Assembly (NCBI RefSeq): GCF_001625305.1
Contig: NW_017802447.1
Span: 608,476-672,475 of the forward strand
Direction of reading: 5' to 3'
Length of the DNA: 64,000 nt
Source: Branchiostoma belcheri
Taxonomy: Eukaryota; Chordata; Leptocardii; Amphioxiformes; Branchiostomatidae
Made by a program: the position numbers and the translations under genes. How positions within the stretch are numbered: position 1 is the stretch's first letter; each line of letters starts with the position of its first letter. The notes beneath the pieces were generated by a model. That model saw only the letters and a list, made by a program, of their open reading frames with translations, searched no databases and had not been told where the DNA came from. Shown here one piece after another: positions 37,001 to 46,800 of this stretch.

Positions 37001-38803
37001 TGACAACTAAAACAGTGAAATTGATGAAGTATCAATGAAGATCTTATGATTGACTAAAGTATGTTTATGTCATTTGTTGAGAAGTGAATAAACCATGTCT
37101 CCCTCCCAGGGCCATTGAGGAGGTCCCAGACAAGATGCTGACTCATTTCCAGGAGGCTGCGGAGAAGCTGATAGCGGAGAAGGGAGCAGTAAACGCGGTG
37201 GCCGCAGCGCTGGCCGTCATGTCAGGCTCCACTGAGATCAAGAAACGGTCGCTGCTGAATGCAGATGAGGTAACGTCTGTCAGCGATATTACTTCTTCAG
37301 GAACTTTGTTCTCGCATTCTTTTTTGAAGGATGTTTGTTGCTCAAATCATATCCTAAATGCTCGTGTGTGTTGCTATTGAAAAAGAGCCCTCAATTTCAT
37401 TTGGTTTTCCAGCTGTTTCCAAACATTTTCCTGGTTTAACTTCTGTTGATTGTCTTATTAGGTTACTTATTTCTTAGGTTCTTTCGTTCACACATGTCTA
37501 TGTAATAGTACTTCTCAGACTTTGTGTGAAAATAAGAGTTTAGCACCAGCCCAAGGAAAGCTTTTGATCGAGAATAAACACTTTGTTGTTGTTTTGTTGT
37601 ACAGGGGTACACAACGCTGCTGTTCCACACAGACCGTCCCGTCCGCGGGAAGGGCTACTTCTGGACAGCAATAAAACGGAGGTTCGGCGAAGATATCGAC
37701 CAGAATGTCAAGGGAATGACCATGTTTACTAATAACAAGGTAAGAGGTGAAAAACTGAACATACTGCACCTGCACAAAACTATGTATTCTGTTGGATGTT
37801 TGGTCAATGTTGCATTAGAACTTTGTCCATACCTCACATTGTGGTAATATTCGATGACCACAGCTGTTTTCCTTTTTTCTCACAGGGTGTTGCTTTTGAT
37901 GTGCCTTCCTCCATGGAAGACCAGTTTTTGGTGAGTCCTGTTCGATTGATGTTGGACTACATGTGATACTGGTAGCCACTAGTGATCCCTGGCTGTTTAA
38001 AAAAGAATTCAATAGTTTAAGGGAGAAATCCACCTCCATTCCTTACCCTACCCTGTTTTACATACCTTTTCCTCCCCTTTATTATTGGGTTTTATCTAAC
38101 TTTGGACACCTTGATCTCCCATTCTCTCTTTATTCTACATATTTATTCTCCATTGTACAGTACTTTTTATGCTGACTGCTGTCATCAATTTTAATGTTCT
38201 GATTTTCAATTTATTTGTTCCACTTACATGACAACTATGTTTGCTACATGTTTATCTAATTTTACTGAGTTCTGTATAAGATTTGGTTGCTGTATCTCGT
38301 TTATCCCACCCAGACCTCCTTGTGTGGATCCATGACAGTGGGGTTTAACATACAGCCAGAGAAAAGGTTGTGCCTTGGATCGGAGCACAGACGTGTTGTG
38401 CCTCGTTCTGCAGCACATCTACATAATTATCCACAATAACTTGGAAAAAAAATCCTATACCCCTTCTGTTGTATTTTGAAAAAGTTTTGAAATCCCCCAT
38501 GAATAGTCCATTTACCACTCATGGGAAATCTTTCCTAACCCAGAATTTGTTGTTCCACAGGACACGTTCCAAGGTTCTTACGATTCCAGGTTAGAAGTGG
38601 CCACAGAGCTGCCTGACTTGGAGCAGAGGACAGACAGAGGAGGCAGAGGGGGAAGGGGCTTTGGCAGGGGGGGCTTTGGCAGGGGGGGAGACAGAAGAGG
38701 GGGCAGGGGGAGAGGGGGTGGGGGAAGGTTTAACGGAGGGGGTAGGGGCAGAGGTGGAGGATTTGGAGCAAACAGGGGTAGCAGTAGCCACACAAAGTGG
38801 TGA
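31055..38803 (+). CDS. DDX21: Nucleolar DEAD-box RNA helicase DDX21/DDX50
   Basis: Fifteen coding exons: 31055-31147, 31797-32021, 32196-32298, 32517-32620, 32943-33056, 33279-33357, 34245-34430, 35152-35300, 35522-35728, 36020-36124, 36468-36661, 37110-37269, 37605-37739, 37886-37930 and 38561-38803. Phases close to 713 residues. Residues 30-110 are a Lys/Glu-rich nucleolar tail. The helicase core shows ARTGTGKT (168-175), PTRELA (206-211), VGTPGR, DEVD (277-280, the DDX21/50 variant of DEAD), SAT (314-316), [10 protein letters not shown] and HRSGRTGR (462-469). A GUCT domain follows (about 525-640), then a Gly/Arg-rich RGG tail (about 655-713). Known orthologues unwind RNA in rRNA transcription and processing. 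The RGG tail is glycine-richer than in vertebrates, with GRGG repeats rather than FRGQ repeats. Confidence 0.97.
31605..31691. mobile_element. 87-bp repeat with CAATCCT ends, copy 1
   Basis: This 87-bp unit in DDX21 intron 1 begins CAATCCT and ends AGGATTG. It is about 94% identical to the unit at 34844-34930 in intron 7, in the same orientation. It is probably a very short MITE. Confidence 0.65.
33727..33897. repeat. Dispersed repeat in DDX21 intron 6, copy 1
   Basis: About 170 bp, running from GAGTTCTGTA to GCAGCACATCTACATA. It is highly similar to 38262-38414 (intron 14) in the same orientation. On the minus strand both copies keep the same peptide frame ([21 protein letters not shown]), which may be chance or a relic of a coding element. 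The class is not resolved. Confidence 0.7.
34844..34930. mobile_element. 87-bp repeat with CAATCCT ends, copy 2
   Basis: Second copy of the unit at 31605-31691. It has the same length, the same inverted heptamer ends and a handful of substitutions, and lies in DDX21 intron 7. Confidence 0.65.
38262..38414. repeat. Dispersed repeat in DDX21 intron 14, copy 2
   Basis: Partner of 33727-33897. The block between TATCTCGTTTATCCCACCCA and GCAGCACATCTACATA is almost unchanged between the two copies. Confidence 0.7.
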
Positions 38804-40891
38804 TGTCATCATTAACTGTGCACACAGTTGGATGACCAAAAGAGTTGGGAACTTTTCACATGTGAGTGTGAATGTAAGGCCACAAAAATATCTTGTTTGA
38901 CAGACCTTAAAACAAGATACATGTACATGGAAATAAGAGACCTCTGGAGCAAACCTGCACACATGTTGTCCATGAATCACATACGACTTATGTAGCAGTG
39001 AGAGAGAAGTATCTGTATAGCCAGTATAACGGCCCTTTGGCGTAACACACCAGTTTCGCAGCAGCAACTGGCTACCTGTGTAATAATATACCTGACAAAC
39101 ATCCAAGTAAATAATGAACATAAACAGTTTTGTCACAAATGTTTTTTAAGGCCACACCTTGCAGTTCTTGGACTACAAGTTGAGGCCTTGGTGCACACAG
39201 TTTCAGGGAGTGAGTATGGTCAGACTCAGCTTTTCCTAACAGACCTGTCTTCATGGTCTTGTGCAGAATTTTTGAATGTCCAAGAGCAAAGGGAAAAAAT
39301 TGGCATTCCCTTATTTAAGATAGAGTCAGAGTAATCTAGGCATTGAGGATGTTACTTCACATGAGATATGGAAGAAGTGTGTCTTTTAGTGTACCAGATT
39401 CTCAGGTATTACAGCTATATGTTTAGATAGGGTCACATGTATCTATTTGAGAAACTAAGTGTTAGTTAAATAAATTTAAAACTGTAGAAAGTTCACATGT
39501 CATTTGTAGAAGGATTTTTGTCCAGTTGGACTTTGCTTGAACACTAGGTACTCCGAGAAGGTCTACCTGGCTGAAGAGAAAATATTTGACTAACGTTCAC
39601 ATATTGAGTGTTCTTGCTTGTCTAAAAGATATACACTTTGTCCATGAATTGAGCCACAGGGAAAATGTAATGTTATAACTTTATTTTGTGCTTTCAAAAA
39701 TAACAGTGACATGAACAAGTCCTGAGTATATGACAAACATAAAGCTCCACCAAATAGAACAGATACAGGATTCAAGTTGATATTTCATTGTCTTGGTACT
39801 GTGCGTACTCAAAATGTTTTGTTTTAATGTAATATTACATGAAATATAGTGAGCACATATTGTGGAAATCTTTAAGATATTGAAAATGTACAATAGCCAA
39901 CCTCCTTCCATGTTATAAATGGACTTTGTCCAATTCTCTCACAAATCAATCTATTTACAAAGAACATGCAATAGTGTTTGTTGTAAAGGGTGTCAGTTGT
40001 ATATACATGTAGTTTAAATCTGAAATCTTATATGCATACAGAAAAGTGTGAATTCCAAATTTAGCAAAGTATCCTTTTTTCTGGGAGTGCATGTTGCTGT
40101 TTGTACTCAATCGAAAATTCATCACCAACAATCAACATTCTAAATCTTGCAACAATCAGAAATTTTACATTCAAGCTTGGTCAACATTTTAATAATGCTT
40201 TAGCTTAAAATTTGAGAGCTACTAGAAAAACTTCTGGCAGTGGTGTATACAAATGTATCATGTGGACCAATTCCAGTTACTAGTACTTAAAAAGCTCACA
40301 ATCCTGTCTATGTACATGCTACACCGTAGTTTAGAACATTTTCTACACAGTGATATAAGGCACTGTTTAGCTGAATATGGTACAGTCAGTTCTGCTGATC
40401 AACAAAAGCAATGTATGTACAAAAGCCATTAAAAATCCAACAACATGATACAATTTGAGATAAATTGTACTTGCATATATTGTCAACACCACTCAAAGCT
40501 TCACCATGTGATTGAACCAAGCAGGACTTTTTAAACTACAGTATATGTAGTTAAAAACATACAACCAACATGTATGTTTGTATGTTACCTTCTTTGACTG
40601 GTTTATCATGTATCAAATACAGTCTACAGATGCTTTTCAGCAGAAACAATTTCTTGCAGAAAATGCACACAAATATCCCATACACCTCCATTATGAATAG
40701 CATGTATATATAACTTATATTTTATGACTGGCCATATTTAATATGATTATTTACCGACTTTAAGTCTCTTCACAAACATTGTGTACAGAAAACATCTATA
40801 GGTGACACCACCTTTGAGGCTTGTCAAAGCTTTGTTATTCTTCAAAGGGTAGAAGACAAGTGGCTCGTTCCATTTTGGTTTTGAGGGGTGC
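38804..40891. other. 3' untranslated DNA of convergent DDX21 and IRF genes
   Basis: AT-rich, with no supported ORF. A plus-strand AATAAA at 39469-39474 could end DDX21 transcripts. No clear minus-strand signal for the IRF gene was picked out. Confidence 0.45.
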
Positions 40892-43800
40892 TCACCCGCT
40901 AACAGTAGTAGTTGTGATGAGTTTGGGACTGCCCTGGACCAGACTGTGTAGCAGTGACTGGGGCTGGGCAGGGGCTGAAGTTACCGGCACGGCACCATTG
41001 AAGTGGTCCATGGGGTTTGAACCACCTGGAAAAAAGTCTTTGGATTATTTCTTTTGAAATATGAAATATATAAATGCTGAATGATGAAGACGAAATAATG
41101 TAGATGGAAAACAAACTGATTTTAGTACGCAGTACAAAGTACATGTGCATGTATGTCTCTTGAAGTCCTTAACAAAGGTACATCAATGAAAAGACAATTG
41201 TAGCAAATGGTGCATAATTCAATTGCACATGCAAGGCTATGCAAATTTGATACTAATGATTTAGCTAGATAAGTACATACTTGTAATGCCACAAGCAAGA
41301 GGAAAATTTGAAGACATCTAAACTACAGTATTGACTTAGATGTAGCAAGTTACCTGTGGTGTAAAGATAGTTGGTCCGTGGGACTGGGATGGGAGAAGCG
41401 GTCGAAGTCTGCATCAGTTCTGTCTGTGCTGGCGCGTTGTTCCCCTGGTCCATGTTTGTCAGTCCTCCATAGTTCCCAGCATGTTGTGGGCTCTGCCATG
41501 TCATCCTGGCGGTTGTCGTCAGCGTGGTGGAGTACGCTGTCTGTCCGGGAGGGGTCGTTTTTGCTTTGAGGAGGATACTCATTATTTCTTTCATGGTTGA
41601 CTCGTCGATGCCTAACGTTGGCAGCAAGCTGTCGGTGTTAGTCAGTGGGTCGAGCGAGCGGGCCGGCTGGACGACAACGGCGGGGCTGGGGGTGCCGCTG
41701 GCCGAGGAGGACGCACAGGACGCCGCGGTGTTCTGGAAGTTGGACGCGAGCCAACCAGGGGTGCTGCAGTTTGGAATGGTTCCGCTAGAGGGCCACTGTC
41801 CCGGCGATTGCATGAAAGCGGTTGGGAAGGACTCGGAGTTGGGAAAGACAGTCTCTTCCAGATCGTTTGCATCGCGGGCGGGACTGTTGCCTCTGTTGCT
41901 GTGGGTTTCTTCCAGTCCTAGTACGTCCTGTAGTGAAAAATAGATAAAAGATTAAATACTGAGCATCAAAATGACAGATTTCTTGTTGCCAAAAACTGTA
42001 TATCAGAACATACATAATATTGATCCATAATGTCAAAGGTAAAACACACCTGAATATACAACAATAGAAATTAAAAGTGAAAACTGTCAATCAGTACAAT
42101 AAAAAAAAGAAAAGAATTTAGGGTATCAAAAATCCGTGTGGAATGGAGGGCTTGAGGGGATAGGGTGGGTCGTTACTTGAGCTCTAGATTGTCATTATAA
42201 TCCAAGATGGCGGCGAGACGGACGTCTCTGTATAGTCGCTCCACCTGATATTGAGGATTTTCCTACTTTTACGACAAAAGTGCTATCTAAAACGTACCCA
42301 AACCATTAGTAACGTCATTGTTACCTTATTGTATGTGCTTTGGGGCATAATATTTCTATCTACGATCCAAAAAGCCTAAATTTGGACTGAGCAACAGAAT
42401 CGCGTCTCGAGAACAAAGGACCCAGACCAAGCCGACCCAAGCCGTCGGAACCAAGCGGACAAAATGGCGAAAGAAGATCGCGGCTCCTGCTCTCCTGGCA
42501 AGTTATACGGACTGCTAGGCATCACGACTGACGCTACTGAAGCTGAGATTACGGCGGCCTACAAGGAAGCAGTGAAGAAGTATGACAAAGCCCTGAATAC
42601 GACGAAGGACAAGGACAAGCGGCTGCTAACACAGGCCCGCCAGCACTTTTCGGAGGTGAGCAAAGCATTCTACGTCCTCTCAAACGCAGATCGTCGACAG
42701 CATTACGACAACTCAAATGTAATCGTTGAACCGACTAAGCGAGACAAGAAGGCAAAGCCAACCGATGACTACTTTGTGCAGTACAATGAGAATAGCGTCA
42801 CTATACATATCCCGGCTGGATCGCACGAACACTGGGTAGACAACATCGAATCTCACTACAACACTTCTACCGACAACAAGGGTAGGAATGGCAATCAGCT
42901 GACTGTCCCTTTCTTTGATCATGATACCACCAAAGCAGACCCGATCGGCTCAGTAACCTTACATGTATACCAGACAAGCAAGATACTTGTACAAGGCTCA
43001 GCATGCTTCCTATGGGTGTTGTATACCTTTGAAGAAACTAAAAAGTCAGCTATCAAAATGCCTTGACGACGAAGTTGGATGCGAAGACACCATGTGTCAC
43101 AAATGCGACCGTCCAGGGCCAGAAGACAGTGGCGTTATCCAGTGTAACAACTGCCAGGAATGGTTCCACTACTCCTGTACCGGCCTACACGAATTCTTCC
43201 TCCGGCAACTGATCAAAGACGAAGAAAGTGAATTCACTTGTGCTGAATGCATCATCAAGTATCCATGTGAAAATGCAGGGGTACACCAGGGGCCTGAGGT
43301 ACACCAGGTACAGATTTCTACACGTGAAGAAGAAACTACCCCAAAGTCTGTAGTTGCCGATTCTGTCACAGCAGAAACAGAAAAGCCGAAAGACACTAAC
43401 AACAACAACAACAATGAGCTCCAGTCACTTCAGGTAAACATCGACAAGCTTGAGGCAATTCTGGTCAGTAGAATCACAAACGATGACAACAAAATGGACA
43501 TGTTGTCGGAACGCCTTTCGCGCATTGAATGCAAATTGGCCGAAACAAAAGAAGCGCCTACCGAGAAAGTGGCAAAGGAATGTGACATGGAAGCGCTAAA
43601 GAAACGTGTCAAAACTCTCGAGGCTGAAAACAAAAACTTGCGCAACAGAATCACAGCACTGGAAACAAAGAGTGTGAAAAGTGCTTCCATTCAAACCGAT
43701 GTTCCACAACCGGTACAAGGGACTTCTCGAACCCCGACCAGAGACGAACCCACCGTCACCGTGCCGAACATTCCCACCGACAATAGGTTCCAGGCTCTGT

Positions 43801-46800
43801 CGGAGAATGAGTCTGAAGAACGCGTTCCTAACAACCGTGAAGCGATCAACCTTCGCAATACCAGCCGAAACCCGTCACAGGAAGTTCGTACACATGAGCA
43901 CCAACGCAGCGTCAACTCAGCACACCCAGAAATCATCATAGCGGGTGACTCAAACACGAGAGGTATAATGCCCAACATTCTATACCCTAGCAAGCAAGTC
44001 CATAAATATGCAGCAATGACTGTCCCACAAGCAACAGACCTCATCAAGTCGACATCCCACCAAGACCCAAAATGTATCGTGCTCCACGTGGGAACAAACG
44101 ATGTCAGACAGGAGAGAGCTGCACAAGGCGTGACAGAGAACATCAGGCAACTGATCATGACGACACACGACAAATACCCCAACACAGCTGTCGTCATCTC
44201 CTCCATTCCCCCGAGGAACGACGAACATCTAATGGCAGTGTCTCAAGACGTGAACAGTTTCCTACACGTCCTCGGCCAAGAGTTACCTTTCGTTCATGTT
44301 GTCAATAATGACAACCTCGGAGACGGGAAGACAATCAAACCGTCTCTGTACCACCGTGACGGCTATCACCTGAACAAGTCAGGACTGAAAGTGATGGCGG
44401 CCAACTGGAAAAGTGCTATCCACCCCACTGTTGGTATGGGGGCCTACAACAGAGGAGGAAGGAGAGCTGCCGCTGAAGTCCAGCACGGAAACGGCCAAGA
44501 CAGACGTGGCGCCCATCCTCGTGAGGTAGACCAACCCTCGTTCCCTCTGCGAACCAGCAAGAGTAGAAACGACACGAGAAGCAGCGCAAGACCCTCAGAG
44601 GGAGGCCGCCACTACCCTTGTCAAACAGCACCAAGCGAGTGCCCAAATAGAGGCCCCACGGATGACCAAGGTCATGTCTTCATGACAGAAGTGCAGAGGA
44701 ACCCTCGAACAAAGATCCAAACACCCCATCGACCCCAGAGAGAAACCAATGACGGGCGACCAGCGACTCCACCACACACAGGAGGCTCGGCGAGTCCCCC
44801 GTACACAGGAAGGCGACAGCCGCCCATGGACCTCCAGCCCCCGCCAGCCCGCGGACATGAAGACCACTACATTGGACAGTTCCCAGTGTGTCCGCCCAGG
44901 TACATTGAAAACTACTATCAGCACCATGGAGCTGACCGGCGGGAGAGAGACAACTACTGCCAACACCGTGAAGCTGACCGGCGGGAAAGAGACAACTACC
45001 ACCAGCACCGTGAAGCTCACCGGGGCGAGAGAGACAACTACTACCAACACCGTGAAGCTGACCGGCGGGAGAGAGACTTCTACCAGCACCGTGAAGCTCA
45101 CCGAGGCGAGAGAGACAACTACTACCAGCACCGTGAAGCTCACCGAGACGAGAGAGACAACTACTACCAGCACCGTGAAGCTCACCGAGACGAGAGAGAC
45201 AACTACTACCAGCACCGTGAAGCTGACCGGCGGGAGAGAGACTTCTACCAGCACCGCGAAGCTCACCGGCGCTAGAGAGACGACTACGCAGCATATCAAC
45301 CCATGACGGTATATCCTTACGAGGTTGTTAGAACATACTTGTATGCAACGACTTAATGTCCTCAATGACTATTAGTCTAGCACTATGTATTATGTTAAAA
45401 AAAACAAAGCTTAGCTTACTGCTAATATACTAGCTTAAATGCAACAATACTCTTGTCGTAAAAGTAGGAACACATGTCCTCTTGTTCCAATTGTGAGATA
45501 TTGCTAAGAATATGAGGTGTTCGCTGAACATAGGTTTTTGGAACATCCATGGCTTAGGGAAAAAACTTAAGGAAGATAGTTTTAGAAGTAGCGTAGACAA
45601 TCTAGATTTCTTCTCTCTTCTCAAAACCTGGAGCAACGAATCCTCAGAAATAGACATTCCAAATTTCCATCACTTTTCATCCTTAAGAAAAAAACATAGA
45701 AGGGCAAGAAGAAACTCTGGTGGGATAATCTTTTACTTCAGAAAAGAATTGACAAAGTTTATAAGAAGAGAACACTCTACATCGGATGACTTACTCTGGG
45801 TTCGAGTATCAAAAGACTTGTTTGGACTATCAAAAGATGTTTTTATATGTACGGTATATATAAGTCCCTTATACTCAAATGTCCACAAAAGGGCGGATGA
45901 TTGTATTTTTGATACCCTGGAGAGGGATATAGCGACTTTTAGCTCCAAAGGCTATATTATTTTAGGGGGAGATTTCAATAGTAGGATAGGCTCTCTACAA
46001 GACCTCACCGAGGACCCCTTTGACCCGGATTTTGAAGAAGAAATTCCCCTTTCTAACCCAAATATCCCCAGAATTAATTCTGACAGAACCCCCCCAAAAT
46101 CCCCTTTGGTAAGAACCTAATTCAACTATGTTCCCATTCAAACCTGCGCATTCTAAACGGTCGCATCCTGGGCGATCTAAATGGAAAGTACACCTGCTAC
46201 CAGCCTAACGGCTGTAGCACGGTGGATTACGCCATTACAAGTAGCGCACTTCTTCATAACATTAATGTATTCAAAGTTCACGAATTATCAGAGTTTTCGG
46301 ATCACTGCTTGATAACTTTAAATATAAACACGCCACACTGGCACATTCAGGATACGAAAACGCGCAAAAGTAAATTAAACCCTCTTCCCAACAGGTTCAT
46401 CTGGGACTCAAATTCAAGTGAAAAATTCATTCAGGCTTTATGTAGTCCGATGATATCAGAAAAATTAAATAACTTCCTATCACCTGGACAAGATGTCACA
46501 TCAACAGGTAACTACATTGATGAGGAAGTCAGTAAATTCCAGAAAATTCTAGAAATGGCCGGAAGGATATCATTAAAAGTAAAAGATAACAAAAGACACA
46601 AAGGACCAAAACAGAACAAAAAATGGTTCGACAAATCATGTTATGAGGCCAGGAAAGAACTGCGAAATCTTAGATACCTTCTTATGCACAACCCAAAAAA
46701 TCCGTCCCTAAGAGGAAGTTACTTTAGAAAAAAGAAGGAGTTCAATAAACTCATCCGAAAACGCAAACGAGAATACGAAAATAACTGTCTGATGCGCCTA

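Noticed and set aside
44749..45306. Plus-strand 185-codon ORF in another frame of the same repeat
   Set aside because: The TSTVKLTE repeats are the alternative frame of the ORF1 array.
43691..45365. Long minus-strand ORFs (up to 256 codons) opposite LINE ORF1
   Set aside because: The repeated [11 protein letters not shown] peptide is the complement of the 42-bp tandem repeat; it is not a gene.
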